NCBI RefSeq assembly: GCF_000731675.1
Contig: NZ_JMIT01000003.1
Span: 850,058 to 914,057 of the forward strand
DNA length: 64,000 bases
Direction: 5' to 3'
Origin: Pseudomonas capeferrum
GTDB taxonomy: Bacteria > Pseudomonadota > Gammaproteobacteria > Pseudomonadales > Pseudomonadaceae
Shown here: positions 7,939 through 17,368 of the stretch, one piece after another
Numbering within the stretch: the stretch's first letter is position 1
How the letters are laid out: every line of letters starts with the position of its first letter
The notes under the pieces: model-generated
What the model saw: the letters and a program-made list of their open reading frames with translations, nothing else
Database searches by the model: none
What the model was told of the DNA's origin: nothing
Translations under genes and position numbers: made by a program

Positions 7939-9993
7939 TTACCCCAGCAGCGAGATGTCGGCTACACCCAGGAACAGACCGCGCAGGCGGCTGAGCAGGG
8001 CATAACGGTTGGCGCGGACCTTGGCGTCCTCGGCATTGACCATCACCGCCTCGAAGAAGGCGTCGACCGGGTCACGCAGGGCAGCCAGGCGGGCCAGCGA
8101 CTCGCTGTACTGGCGTGCGGCAGCCATCGGTTGCACAGCCTGGTCGGCCTGCTGGATGGCCGAGTACAGGGAGAACTCGTTGGCGTTGTCGAAGTACTTC
8201 GGCTCGACCTGTTCGGCGATGGCGCCCTCGGCCTTGCTCAGCAGGTTCGATACGCGCTTGTTCACCGCCGCCAGGGCTTCGGCTTCCGGCAGTTTGCGGA
8301 AAGCCTGCACGGCCTGCACGCGCTGGTCGAAGTCCAGGGCAGAGCCCGGCTTCAGGGCACGTACCGACAGGTAGGTGGCAACGTCGATGCCTTCGTCTTC
8401 GTAGCGCGCACGCAGGCGGTCGAAGATGAACTCCAGCACTTGCTCGGCCAGGCCAGCGGCCTTGACCTTGGCGCCGAACTGCTTGACCGCGAATTCGGCG
8501 GCACCGGTCAGGTCCAGGTCCAGCTGCTTCTCGATCAGGATGCGCAGCACACCCAGTGCGGCGCGGCGCAGGGCGTACGGGTCTTTGCTACCGGTAGGCA
8601 GCATGCCGATACCGAAGATGCCGACCAGGGTGTCGAGCTTGTCGGCGATGGCCACGGCAGCACCGGTCAGGGTCTGCGGCAGTTCAGCGCCAGCGCCACG
8701 CGGCATGTACTGCTCATTCAGGGCCATGGCGACGTCTTGCGGCTCGCCATCGTTGAGCGCGTAGTAGTAACCGGCAACACCCTGCATTTCAGGGAATTCG
8801 CCGACCATCTCGGTGGCCAGGTCGCACTTGGACAGCAGGCCGGCGCGGCCGGCGCGCTGGGCATCCCCGCCAATCAGTGGCGCGATGAATGCGGCCAGCT
8901 TGGAAACGCGTTCGGCCTTGTCGTAGACGGTGCCCAACTGAGCCTGGAACACCACGTTCTTGAGGCGCTCATTGAAGGTTTCCAGCGGCTGCTTCTTGTC
9001 TTGCTTGAAGAAGAACTCGGCGTCGGTAAGGCGTGGACGCACGACCTTCTCGTTGCCTTCGACGATCTGCTTCGGGTCGCGGCTTTCGACGTTGGCCACG
9101 GAAATGAAGCGCGGCAGCAGCTTGCCTTCGCTGTCCAGCAGGCAGAAGTACTTCTGGTTGTCCTGCATGGTGGTGATCAGGGCTTCTTGCGGCACGTCGA
9201 GGAAACGCTCCTCGAACGAGCACACCAGCGGCACTGGCCACTCGACCAGGGCGGTCACTTCGTCCAGCAGCGCGGGCGGCACGATGGCGCTGCCTTCCTG
9301 CTGCATGGCCAGTTCCGCAGTGCGTTTGGCGATCAGCTCGCGGCGCTCGGAGAAGTCGGCCAGCACGTAGGCTTTGCGCAGGTCTTCAACGTAGTTGGCC
9401 GGGGTAGTGATGACCACGTTTTCCGGGTGATGGAAACGGTGCCCGCGGGACTCACGGCCGGCTTGCTGGGCGAGGATGGTGCAGTCGACGACCTGGTCAC
9501 CGAGCAGCATCACCAGCCACTGGGTCGGGCGCACGAACTCTTCGCGGCTGGCGCCCCAGCGCATGCGCTTGGGGATCGGCAGGTCGTTGAGCGAGTCTTC
9601 GACGATGGTCGGCAGCAGGCCGAGGGTGGCCTTGCCCGGGATGTGCTGGGAGAAGCGCAGCTTGGCGCCGCTCTGGTCGATCTCGGCCAGCTCGACGCCG
9701 CACTTCTTGGCGAAGCCCAGGGCGGCCTGGGTCGGGTTGCCTTCGGCGTCGAAGGCCGCCTGGCGGGGCGGGCCATCGATATTGATGCTGCGGTCAGGCT
9801 GCTGCACGTCGAGCTGGCGAATCAGCACGGCCAGGCGGCGCGGCGCGGCGTACACCGACTTGGCGGCGTAGTTCAGGCCTGCGGCCTGCAGGCCTTTCTC
9901 GATACCGGCCAGGAAGGCGTCGCCGAGGGTGGCCAGGGCTTTGGGTGGCAGCTCTTCGGTGCCCAGTTCTACCAGGAAATCTTGAGCACTCAT
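7939..9993 (-). CDS. glyS: Glycine-tRNA ligase beta subunit
   Basis: The 684-residue protein begins MSAQDFLVELGTEELPPKAL, the standard GlyS opening, and has normal family length. It holds the tRNA-recognition and HD-like regions of the bacterial alpha2beta2 glycyl-tRNA synthetase. The start codon overlaps the glyQ stop by four bases, so the two subunits are translationally coupled. Confidence 0.97.
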   Translation of the reverse strand: MSAQDFLVELGTEELPPKALATLGDAFLAGIEKGLQAAGLNYAAKSVYAAPRRLAVLIRQLDVQQPDRSINIDGPPRQAAFDAEGNPTQAALGFAKKCGVELAEIDQSGAKLRFSQHIPGKATLGLLPTIVEDSLNDLPIPKRMRWGASREEFVRPTQWLVMLLGDQVVDCTILAQQAGRESRGHRFHHPENVVITTPANYVEDLRKAYVLADFSERRELIAKRTAELAMQQEGSAIVPPALLDEVTALVEWPVPLVCSFEERFLDVPQEALITTMQDNQKYFCLLDSEGKLLPRFISVANVESRDPKQIVEGNEKVVRPRLTDAEFFFKQDKKQPLETFNERLKNVVFQAQLGTVYDKAERVSKLAAFIAPLIGGDAQRAGRAGLLSKCDLATEMVGEFPEMQGVAGYYYALNDGEPQDVAMALNEQYMPRGAGAELPQTLTGAAVAIADKLDTLVGIFGIGMLPTGSKDPYALRRAALGVLRILIEKQLDLDLTGAAEFAVKQFGAKVKAAGLAEQVLEFIFDRLRARYEDEGIDVATYLSVRALKPGSALDFDQRVQAVQAFRKLPEAEALAAVNKRVSNLLSKAEGAIAEQVEPKYFDNANEFSLYSAIQQADQAVQPMAAARQYSESLARLAALRDPVDAFFEAVMVNAEDAKVRANRYALLSRLRGLFLGVADISLLG

Positions 9994-10937
9994 TGTGCAG
10001 CCTCCAGCTTAGCCAACACTTCGTCACGCAGTTCAGGGGTCGCCATCGGGAAGCCCATGCGTGCGCGGGCTTGCAGATAGCTTTGCGCCACGTCCCGGGC
10101 CAGGGTACGTACACGCAGGATGTAACGCTGGCGCTCGGTCACCGAGATGGCGCGGCGGGCGTCGAGCAGGTTGAAGGTGTGCGAGGCCTTCAGGACCATT
10201 TCGTAGGTCGGCAGCGGCAGCTCCAGCTTGATCAGGCGGTTGGCTTCGCTTTCGTAGAAATCGAACAGCTCGAACAGCTTCTCGACGTTGGCGTGTTCGA
10301 AGTTGTAGGTCGACTGCTCCACTTCGTTCTGGTGGAACACGTCGCCGTAGGTGACCTTGCCGAACGGGCCATCGGCCCAGACCAGGTCGTAGACCGAGTC
10401 GACGCCCTGGATGTACATGGCCAAGCGTTCCAGGCCATAGGTAATCTCACCGGTGACCGGGTAGCACTCGATGCCGCCGACCTGCTGGAAGTAGGTGAAC
10501 TGGGTCACCTCCATGCCGTTCAGCCAGATTTCCCAGCCCAGGCCCCAGGCGCCGAGGGTCGGCGATTCCCAGTTGTCTTCGACGAAACGGATGTCGTGGA
10601 CCAGCGGATCCAGGCCGATGGCTTTCAGCGAGCCGAGGTACAGCTCCTGGAAGTTGGCCGGGTTCGGCTTGAGCACTACCTGGAACTGGTAGTAGTGCTG
10701 CAGGCGGTTTGGGTTTTCGCCATACCGCCCGTCGGCAGGGCGACGGCTAGGCTGCACGTAGGCGGCGTTCCAGGTCTCTGGGCCAACGGCGCGCAGGAAC
10801 GTGGCGGTATGGAAAGTGCCGGCGCCTACTTCCATATCGTAGGGCTGAAGCACCACACAACCTTGAGCTGCCCAGTAGTTCTGCAGGGCGAGGATCAGGT
10901 CTTGGAAGGTACGCACGGCTGGCGTAGGCTGGCTCAC
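9990..10937 (-). CDS. glyQ: Glycine-tRNA ligase alpha subunit
   Basis: This 315-residue class II synthetase catalytic subunit has the conserved motifs VVLQPYDMEVGAGTFHTATFLRAVGPE and YVQPSRRPADGRYGENPNRLQHYYQ. It activates glycine and charges tRNA-Gly together with GlyS. I take the GTG at 10937 (protein SQPTPAVRTFQDL after the start), preceded by an AGGTGA ribosome site, over a second GTG three codons upstream. It is divergent from tag with an 83-base gap holding both promoters. Confidence 0.96.
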   Translation of the reverse strand: MSQPTPAVRTFQDLILALQNYWAAQGCVVLQPYDMEVGAGTFHTATFLRAVGPETWNAAYVQPSRRPADGRYGENPNRLQHYYQFQVVLKPNPANFQELYLGSLKAIGLDPLVHDIRFVEDNWESPTLGAWGLGWEIWLNGMEVTQFTYFQQVGGIECYPVTGEITYGLERLAMYIQGVDSVYDLVWADGPFGKVTYGDVFHQNEVEQSTYNFEHANVEKLFELFDFYESEANRLIKLELPLPTYEMVLKASHTFNLLDARRAISVTERQRYILRVRTLARDVAQSYLQARARMGFPMATPELRDEVLAKLEAAQ

Positions 10938-11020
10938 GAAATTCACCTGTATCTGGGGATGCGGATGTAAAGAGCGGGAGTATAACCTGATTCGCCTCGC
11001 CCTCTACTCATTGGAGCCTT

Positions 11021-11572
11021 ATGCCACGCTGCTTTTGGTGTACCGACGATCCGTTGTACCAGGCCTACCACGACCAGGAATGGGGAACACCGCAGCGTGA
11101 TCCGGCGTTGCTGTTCGAGATGCTTTTGCTCGAAGGGTTCCAGGCTGGGCTGTCATGGATCACGGTTTTGCGTAAACGCGAGCGCTATCGCGAGGTGCTG
11201 CACGGCTTCGATCCGTTGAAGTTGTCGCAGATGAGCGATGAACGCATCGAAGCGCTGATGCTCGACGCCGGCATCATCCGCAACCGCCTCAAGCTCAAGG
11301 CCGCCCGGCGCAACGCCCAGGCCTGGCTGGCTGTGGATAACCCCGCCGAGTGGCTCTGGTCGTTTGTCGGCGGCAAGCCCAAGGTCAATCATTTCGTGGG
11401 CCGCAGCGACGTGCCGGCGGTCACCGACGAAGCCAAGGCGATGAGCAAGGCCTTGCAAAAAGCTGGCTTCACCTTTGTTGGCCCGACCATCTGCTACGCC
11501 TTCATGCAGGCCACCGGCATGGTCATGGACCACACCACCGATTGTGATCGCTACGCCGCCTTGGCGCGCTGA
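11021..11572 (+). CDS. tag: DNA-3-methyladenine glycosylase I
   Basis: A 183-residue protein opening MPRCFWCTDDPLYQAYHDQEWG, with C-terminal HTTDCDRY. The N-terminal Cys and His with the C-terminal His and Cys form the HhH-GPD-related Tag zinc site. The family excises 3-methyladenine from alkylated DNA, starting base-excision repair. It sits divergent from glyQ and upstream of lpxL, the usual Pseudomonas position. Confidence 0.95.
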   Translation: MPRCFWCTDDPLYQAYHDQEWGTPQRDPALLFEMLLLEGFQAGLSWITVLRKRERYREVLHGFDPLKLSQMSDERIEALMLDAGIIRNRLKLKAARRNAQAWLAVDNPAEWLWSFVGGKPKVNHFVGRSDVPAVTDEAKAMSKALQKAGFTFVGPTICYAFMQATGMVMDHTTDCDRYAALAR

Positions 11573-11613
11573 AGGGGTACAATGCGCGCCTTGCTGAAAT
11601 AAGGAATTCGCCT

Positions 11614-12501
11614 GTGGAAAAGTTCAAGGGCGCCCTGATGGTCGGGGTGCTTCGACTGTTCGCCAAGTTGCCCTGGGGCGCGGTACAGCGCGTCGGCGCC
11701 GGTATCGGCTGGCTGATGTGGAAGGTCCCGAACGGGTCGCGCAACGTGGTGCGTATCAACCTGGCCAAGTGTTTCCCCGAGATGGACCCGGTCGCGCGTG
11801 AGCAGCTGGTTGGCCATGCGCTCAGAGATATCGGCAAGTCCTTCGTCGAGAGCGCGTGCGCCTGGATCTGGCCACCGCAGCGTTCGCTGGAGCTGGTCAA
11901 GGAAGTGCAAGGCCTGGAAGTGCTGGAGCAGGCCCTTGCCTCGGGCAAGGGCGTGGTCGGCATCACCAGCCACCTGGGTAACTGGGAAGTGTTGAACCAC
12001 TTCTACTGCAACCAGTGCAAACCGATCATCTTCTACCGCCCGCCGAAACTGAAGGCCGTGGATGACCTGCTGCGTGAGCAGCGGGTGCAGATGGGTAACC
12101 GCGTCGCGCCTTCGACCAAGGAAGGCATCCTCAGTGTGATCAAGGAAGTGCGCCGCGGTGGGCAAGTGGGCATCCCAGCCGACCCGGAGCCGGCGGAATC
12201 GGCCGGGGTGTTCGTGCCGTTTCTCGGTACCCAAGCGCTGACCAGCAAGTTCGTGCCGAACATGCTGGCCGGTGGCAAGGCGGTAGGGGTGTTCCTGCAT
12301 GCGCTGCGGCTGCCGGATGGCTCTGGGTTCCGGGTGATTCTGGAAGCGGCGCCTGAAGCGATGTACAGCACGGATGTGACCGAATCGGCGGCGGCCATGA
12401 GCAAGGTGGTCGAACGGTATGTGCGCGAGTACCCGAGCCAGTACATGTGGAGCATGAAGCGCTTCAAGAAGCGCCCGGCCGGTGAGCCGCGCTGGTATTG
12501 A
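11614..12501 (+). CDS. Lipid A biosynthesis acyltransferase (HtrB/LpxL/LpxM family)
   Basis: This 295-residue protein has an N-terminal hydrophobic region followed by the HX4D/E acyltransferase motif TSHLGNWEVL, then FYRPPK and the SSxxG-like region IPADPEPAESAGVFVPFLG. It transfers a secondary acyl chain from acyl-ACP to Kdo2-lipid IVA at the cytoplasmic face of the inner membrane. The start is GTG at 11614, preceded by AAGGAA. Which of the htrB/lpxL-type paralogues it is cannot be settled here; the position matches the PA0011 (htrB1) slot. Confidence 0.92.
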   Translation: MEKFKGALMVGVLRLFAKLPWGAVQRVGAGIGWLMWKVPNGSRNVVRINLAKCFPEMDPVAREQLVGHALRDIGKSFVESACAWIWPPQRSLELVKEVQGLEVLEQALASGKGVVGITSHLGNWEVLNHFYCNQCKPIIFYRPPKLKAVDDLLREQRVQMGNRVAPSTKEGILSVIKEVRRGGQVGIPADPEPAESAGVFVPFLGTQALTSKFVPNMLAGGKAVGVFLHALRLPDGSGFRVILEAAPEAMYSTDVTESAAAMSKVVERYVREYPSQYMWSMKRFKKRPAGEPRWY

Positions 12502-12528
12502 GATTTTTTGGGGGCGCTTTGCGCCCCA

Positions 12529-12610
12529 TTCGCGGGGCCAGCCCGCTCCCACAAGTCCTGCGCAGCCTGAGGGTCACTCTGTACCTTGTGGGAGCGGGCT
12601 TGCCCCGCGA
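12529..12610. repeat. Inverted pair of REP elements (REPIN)
   Basis: Two oppositely oriented copies of the P. putida REP core (TTCGCGGGGCCAGCCCGCTC at left, its near complement ending TTGCCCCGCGA at right) are separated by about 30 bases. They sit between two convergent genes. Smaller GC hairpins flank the pair at 12510-12527 and 12612-12630. Confidence 0.9.
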
Positions 12611-12637
12611 TTGGGCTGCAAAGCAGCCCCGGCAATT

Positions 12638-12946
12638 TCAGACTTTATTCAGCTTCTTGAGGAACACCGCCATCTCTTTCTCGGCCTGCTTATCCCCATG
12701 GGCCTGCGCCGCCACGATCCCGTCCTCCCAGGCCTTGCGCGCCGCCGCCAAATCACCCTGCAACTGATACGCCTTGCCCAGCAGCTTCCACGCCGCCGAA
12801 TACTTAGGGTCCTGCTCCACGCACCGTGCCAGGTGCACCGCCGCCTCAGCCCCGTTGCCCTCATCCAGCCAGCCTTTGCCCAGGCCAAATCTCAGCAGTG
12901 GGTTATCCACACCCTTGGCCAGCATTTTCTCCAGCGACTCGCGCAT
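12638..12946 (-). CDS. Small tetratricopeptide-repeat protein
   Basis: This roughly 102-residue soluble protein has two TPR-like helix pairs: NPLLRFGLGKGWLDEGNGAEAA and YSAAWKLLGKAYQLQGDLAAA. TPRs mediate protein-protein contacts, and no catalytic motif is visible. I prefer the ATG at 12946, eight bases after AGGAG, to the GTG two codons upstream, which is too close to that site. It follows trkA on the same strand after 11 bases, so it is probably in the trkA transcript. Confidence 0.8.
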   Translation of the reverse strand: MRESLEKMLAKGVDNPLLRFGLGKGWLDEGNGAEAAVHLARCVEQDPKYSAAWKLLGKAYQLQGDLAAARKAWEDGIVAAQAHGDKQAEKEMAVFLKKLNKV

Positions 12947-12957
12947 GCCCACTTCTC

Positions 12958-14331
12958 CTAGAAGAAACTCAAGCCGACGTGGAACAGCTTCTCCACATCC
13001 CGAATGTGTTTTTTATCCACAACGAACAGAATCACGTGGTCACCCGACGCGATCATCGTGTCGTCGTGAGCAATCATCACCTCTTCGTCGCGGATGATCG
13101 CGCCGATCGTGGTACCCGGTGGCAGGGCGATGTCTTCAATGGCCTTGCCCACCACCTTGCTCGATTTCGAATCGCCGTGCGCCACGGCCTCGATGGCCTC
13201 GGCCGCGCCGCGGCGCAGGGAGTGCACGCTGACGATGTCGCCACGCCGCACGTGCGCCAGCAAGGTGCCGATGGTGGCCAACTGCGGGCTGATGGCGATG
13301 TCGATTTCACCGCCCTGCACCAGGTCCACGTAGGCCGGGTTGTTGATGATGGTCATCACCTTGCGCGCACCCAGGCGCTTGGCCAGCAGCGACGACATGA
13401 TGTTGGCCTCGTCGTCGTTGGTCAGGGCCAGAAAGATGTCGGCGTCGGCGATGTTCTCTTCGAGCATCAGGTCTTTGTCTGACGCACTGCCCTGTAGCAC
13501 CACGGTGCTTTCCAGGGTGTCGGAGAGGTGGCGGCAGCGGGCCGGGTTCATCTCGATGATCTTCACCTGGTAGCGGCTTTCGATGGCCTCGGCCAGGCGC
13601 TCGCCGATCTGCCCGCCACCGGCGATCACCACACGCTTGTTGGTCTCGTCGATGCGCCGCAGCTCGCCCATCACCGCGCGAATGTCTTTTTTCGCGGCGA
13701 TGAAGAACACTTCGTCATCGGCCTCGATCACGGTGTCACCGCGTGGGGTGATCGGCCGGTCACGGCGGAAGATTGCCGCCACGCGGGTGTCCACATTGGG
13801 CATGTGCGCGCGGATCTGGCGCAGCTGCTGGCCCACCAGTGGGCCGCCGTAGTACGCCTTGACCGCCACCAGTTGCGCCTTGCCTTCGGCGAAGTCGATC
13901 ACCTGCAAGGAGCCCGGGTGCTCGATCAGGCGCTTGATGTAGTTGGTCACCACCTGCTCGGGGCTGATCAGCACGTCCACCGGGATGTGGTCGTTGTGGA
14001 ACAGCTCTTCGCGGGTGAGGTAGGCTGATTCGCGTACCCGGGCGATCTTGGTCGGGGTATGGAACAGCGAATAGGCGACCTGGCAGGCCACCATGTTGGT
14101 CTCGTCGCTGTTGGTCACCGCCACCAGCATGTCGGCGTCGTCGGCGCCGGCCTGGCGCAGCACCGTCGGCAGCGAGCCGCGGCCCTGCACCGTGCGGATG
14201 TCCAGGCGGTCGCCGAGGTCGCGCAGGCGCTCGCCGTCGGTGTCGACCACGGTGATGTCGTTGGCCTCGCTGGCCAGGTGCTCTGCCAGCGTACCGCCCA
14301 CCTGCCCTGCGCCGAGGATGATGATCTTCAT
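12958..14331 (-). CDS. trkA: Trk potassium-uptake system NAD-binding regulatory protein
   Basis: The protein has 457 residues with two tandem RCK units: MKIIILGAGQVGGTLAEHLA at the N-terminus and VVIAGGGQIGERLAEAI near residue 235, each followed by an RCK_C domain. That is the full TrkA layout. TrkA binds NAD(H)/ATP on the cytoplasmic face of TrkH/TrkG channels and gates potassium uptake. No trkH is nearby. Confidence 0.96.
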   Translation of the reverse strand: MKIIILGAGQVGGTLAEHLASEANDITVVDTDGERLRDLGDRLDIRTVQGRGSLPTVLRQAGADDADMLVAVTNSDETNMVACQVAYSLFHTPTKIARVRESAYLTREELFHNDHIPVDVLISPEQVVTNYIKRLIEHPGSLQVIDFAEGKAQLVAVKAYYGGPLVGQQLRQIRAHMPNVDTRVAAIFRRDRPITPRGDTVIEADDEVFFIAAKKDIRAVMGELRRIDETNKRVVIAGGGQIGERLAEAIESRYQVKIIEMNPARCRHLSDTLESTVVLQGSASDKDLMLEENIADADIFLALTNDDEANIMSSLLAKRLGARKVMTIINNPAYVDLVQGGEIDIAISPQLATIGTLLAHVRRGDIVSVHSLRRGAAEAIEAVAHGDSKSSKVVGKAIEDIALPPGTTIGAIIRDEEVMIAHDDTMIASGDHVILFVVDKKHIRDVEKLFHVGLSFF

Positions 14332-14355
14332 CCGCTACTCCCTGAACCGTTGTGC

Positions 14356-15666
14356 TTATCCGCGTGAAGCGGCGATCTTGATCAGCTTGGCATAATAGAA
14401 ACCGTCGTGGCCGCCTTCCTGGGCCAGCAACTGGCGGCCGTGGGGCTGGCGCAAGCCGGCCTCGGTGGCCAGGTCCAGCTCACGGGCGCCCGGGGTGCGG
14501 GCGAGGAACGCCTCGATCACCTCGGTGTTTTCGGTCGGCAGGCTCGAGCAGGTGGCGTAGAGCAGCATGCCGCCTACTTCCAGGGTTGGCCACAGGGCAT
14601 CGAGCAGCTCGCCTTGCAGCGTGGCCAGGGCCGGAATGTCGTCGGCCTGGCGGGTCAGCTTGATGTCCGGGTGGCGGCGGATCACGCCGGTGGCCGAGCA
14701 CGGGGCGTCGAGCAGGATGCGCTGGAAAGGTTTGCCGTCCCACCAGCTGGCGGTGTCGCGGGCATCACAGGCGATCAGTTCGGCGTCCAGTTGCAGGCGC
14801 TCGAGGTTCTCGCGCACGCGGGTCAGGCGTTTGGCCTCCAGGTCGATGGCCACCAGGTGTGCAAGGCCGGCCTCGGCTTCGAGCAAGTGGCAGGTCTTGC
14901 CGCCCGGGGCGCAGCAGGCGTCGAGCACGCGTTGGCCGGGGGCCAGTTCGAGCAGGTCGGCAGACAATTGCGCGGCCTCGTCCTGCACGCTCACCCAGCC
15001 TTCGGCGAAGCCCGGCAGGCTGCGCACATCACAGGGCTCATTCAGCACGATACCGTCGCGGCTGAACTGGCAGGCGCTGGCGCCGACGCCGGCCTCTGCC
15101 AGCAAGGCCAGGTAGGCATCGCGGCTGTGGTGGCGGCGGTTGACCCGCAGGATCATCGGCGGGTGGGCGTTGTTGGCGGCGCAGATGGCTTCCCATTGCT
15201 CTGGCCAGAAGGCTTTCAGCGCTTTCTGCAGCCACCGAGGGTGCGCAGTGCGTACCACCGGGTCGCGCTCCATGCTGGCGAGCAGCGCTTCGCCTTCACG
15301 CTGGGCGCGGCGCAGCACGGCATTGAGCAGGGCCTTGGCCCACGGTTTTTTCAGCTTGTCGGCGCAGCCAACGGTCTCGCCGATGGCGGCGTGTGCCGGA
15401 ATGCGCGTGTAGAACAGCTGGTACAAGCCGACCAGCAGCAGTGCCTGCACATCGGCATCGGCGGCCTTGAACGGCTTTTGCAGCAACTGCGCGGCCAACA
15501 GGTCGAGGCGCGGCTGCCAGCGGGCGGTGCCGAACGCCAGGTCCTGGGTCAGGCCACGGTCGCGTTCATCGACCTTGTCCAGTTGCGCCGGCAACGAACT
15601 GTTCAGCGAGGCCTTGCCGCTGAGTACAGCGGCAAGGGCACGGGCGGCAGCCAGGCGTGGGTTCAT
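14356..15666 (-). CDS. rsmB: 16S rRNA m5C967 methyltransferase
   Basis: A 436-residue protein with an N-terminal NusB-like RNA-binding domain and a C-terminal Rossmann methyltransferase: SAM-binding DACCAPGGKTCHLLE around residue 245, and the two catalytic cysteines in DAPCSATGVIRRHPDIK and YATCSS. It methylates C967 of 16S rRNA. The start overlaps the fmt stop by four bases (15663-15666), giving an fmt-rsmB operon. Confidence 0.96.
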   Translation of the reverse strand: MNPRLAAARALAAVLSGKASLNSSLPAQLDKVDERDRGLTQDLAFGTARWQPRLDLLAAQLLQKPFKAADADVQALLLVGLYQLFYTRIPAHAAIGETVGCADKLKKPWAKALLNAVLRRAQREGEALLASMERDPVVRTAHPRWLQKALKAFWPEQWEAICAANNAHPPMILRVNRRHHSRDAYLALLAEAGVGASACQFSRDGIVLNEPCDVRSLPGFAEGWVSVQDEAAQLSADLLELAPGQRVLDACCAPGGKTCHLLEAEAGLAHLVAIDLEAKRLTRVRENLERLQLDAELIACDARDTASWWDGKPFQRILLDAPCSATGVIRRHPDIKLTRQADDIPALATLQGELLDALWPTLEVGGMLLYATCSSLPTENTEVIEAFLARTPGARELDLATEAGLRQPHGRQLLAQEGGHDGFYYAKLIKIAASRG

Positions 15667-16595
15667 TGGCCGAGCACCTTGCCGTTGGCGAACTTCTCGC
15701 GGCGGCTGTTGAACAGGTCGCTGAAGTTCAGCGCCTTGCCGCCGGGCAGTTGCAGGCGGGTCAGGCTCAAGGCTTGATCACCACAAGCGACCTCCAGGCC
15801 ATCTTTGCTGGCAGACAGGATCTCGCCGGGGGCGCCCTTGCCTGTGGACAACCTGGCCGCCAGCACCTTCACGCTTTCGCCGTCCAGGGTGCTATGGCAC
15901 ACCGGCCACGGGTTGAAGGCACGGATCAGGCGCTCCAGCTCCACGGCCGGGCGGCTCCAGTCGATGCGCGCTTCGTCTTTGTTCAGCTTGTGTGCATAGG
16001 TGGCCAGGGTGTCGTCCTGGACTTCACCTTGCAGCGTGCCGGCGGCGAGGCCAGCGATGGCCTGTAGGACGGCCGGTGGGCCCATTTCGGCGAGGCGATC
16101 GTGCAGGGTGCCGCCGGTGTCTTCGGCGCTGATCGGGGTGACCACCTTGAGCAGCATCGGCCCGGTGTCCAGGCCGGCTTCCATGCGCATCACGGTTACG
16201 CCGCTCTCGGCGTCACCGGCTTGCACGGCGCGCTGGATCGGCGCAGCACCGCGCCAGCGTGGCAGCAGCGAGGCGTGGCTGTTGATGCAGCCCAGGCGGG
16301 GAATATCCAGCACGGCCTGGGGCAGGATCAGGCCGTAGGCGACCACCACCATCAGGTCGGGCTTGAGCGCGGCGAGTTCTGCCTGGGCATCGGCGTTGCG
16401 CAGGGTCGGCGGTTGCAGCACCGGGATGTCGTGGGCCACGGCCAGGGCCTTGACCGCGCTCGGCATGAGCTTCTGGCCACGGCCGGCGGGGCGGTCTGGC
16501 TGGGTGTAGACGGCCACGATCTCATAGGGGCTGTCGAGCAGTGCCTTGAGGTGTTCGGCGGCAAACTCTGGAGTGCCTGCGAAGACGATGCGCAT
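15663..16595 (-). CDS. fmt: Methionyl-tRNA formyltransferase
   Basis: This 310-residue protein opens MRIVFAGTPEFAAEHLKALL and has the catalytic block NSHASLLPRWRGAAPIQRAV with the Asn-His-Asp arrangement of formyltransferases, then a C-terminal OB-like domain. It formylates initiator Met-tRNA using 10-formyl-THF. It is followed by rsmB in overlap. It is separated from def by a terminator-like hairpin. Confidence 0.96.
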   Translation of the reverse strand: MRIVFAGTPEFAAEHLKALLDSPYEIVAVYTQPDRPAGRGQKLMPSAVKALAVAHDIPVLQPPTLRNADAQAELAALKPDLMVVVAYGLILPQAVLDIPRLGCINSHASLLPRWRGAAPIQRAVQAGDAESGVTVMRMEAGLDTGPMLLKVVTPISAEDTGGTLHDRLAEMGPPAVLQAIAGLAAGTLQGEVQDDTLATYAHKLNKDEARIDWSRPAVELERLIRAFNPWPVCHSTLDGESVKVLAARLSTGKGAPGEILSASKDGLEVACGDQALSLTRLQLPGGKALNFSDLFNSRREKFANGKVLGQ

Positions 16596-16610
16596 GGAGT
16601 TCTCGCTGCA

Positions 16611-16643
16611 AAAAAGAAGAAGGCTTGCCGGAGCAAGCCTTCT
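16611..16643 (-). terminator. Intrinsic terminator after def
   Basis: A perfect 11-base stem (16618-16628 with 16633-16643, loop CGGA) is followed, on the minus strand, by a T-rich run (complement of 16611-16617). It would stop or attenuate def transcription before fmt, so fmt-rsmB may rely on read-through or its own promoter. Confidence 0.75.
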
Positions 16644-16655
16644 GGAAGGTGGGGA

Positions 16656-17162
16656 TCAGGCGTTCTGGCGGTGCTGCTTTTCCAGCTTCTTCTTGATTCG
16701 GTCGCGTTTGAGCGTGGACAGGTAGTCGACGAACAGCTTGCCGTTGAGGTGATCGAACTCGTGCTGCACGCACACGGCCAGCAGGCCTTCGGCTTCGAGC
16801 TCAAAGGGCTTGCCGTCGCGGTCCAGGGCTTTGACGCGCACCCGCAGAGGGCGGTCGACGTTCTCGTAGAAGCCAGGCACCGACAGGCAGCCTTCCTGGT
16901 ATTGGCCCATGTCGTGGGTCAGCTCTTCGACCACCGGGTTGATGAAAACCCGTGGCTCGCTGCGGTCTTCGCTCAGGTCCATCACCACAAGCTGTTTGTG
17001 GACGTTGACCTGGGTCGCCGCCAGGCCGATGCCAGGCGCCTCGTACATGGTTTCAAACATGTCGTCGATCAGCTGGCTCAGGGCGTCGTCGAACACCGTC
17101 ACCGGTTTGGCGATGGTGCGCAGGCGCGGGTCCGGGAATTCGAGAATGTTCAAGATGGCCAT
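16656..17162 (-). CDS. def: Peptide deformylase
   Basis: A 168-residue protein with all three peptide deformylase motifs: EAPGIGLAATQ (motif I), QEGCLSVPG (motif II with the metal-binding Cys) and HEFDHLNG (motif III with two His ligands and the catalytic Glu). It removes the formyl group from nascent N-termini, complementing fmt next door. Confidence 0.97.
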   Translation of the reverse strand: MAILNILEFPDPRLRTIAKPVTVFDDALSQLIDDMFETMYEAPGIGLAATQVNVHKQLVVMDLSEDRSEPRVFINPVVEELTHDMGQYQEGCLSVPGFYENVDRPLRVRVKALDRDGKPFELEAEGLLAVCVQHEFDHLNGKLFVDYLSTLKRDRIKKKLEKQHRQNA

Positions 17163-17368
17163 AAGGTCGGGCAGTCACTGTGCGTTCGGTTGAAAACTGA
17201 ACACACATAATAAAGGTAATCGGCGATTTCGGCACCTGGCAAGCTCGTCTAGGGTGTCTATGGGCTTGATAGCGTCCGATTAATGGACAGCTTTTCAAAG
17301 TGTTACCCACAAACTTATCCACAGGTTGTGCCACGTAAATGGCCCTGTTTCGATCAAGGATGATCTCG

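Noticed and set aside
7552..10080. An 842-codon open frame on the plus strand opposite gmhB/glyS/glyQ
   Set aside because: It is antisense to strongly recognised genes, is rich in His, Gln and Ala as expected of a G+C-driven shadow frame, and crosses three genes.
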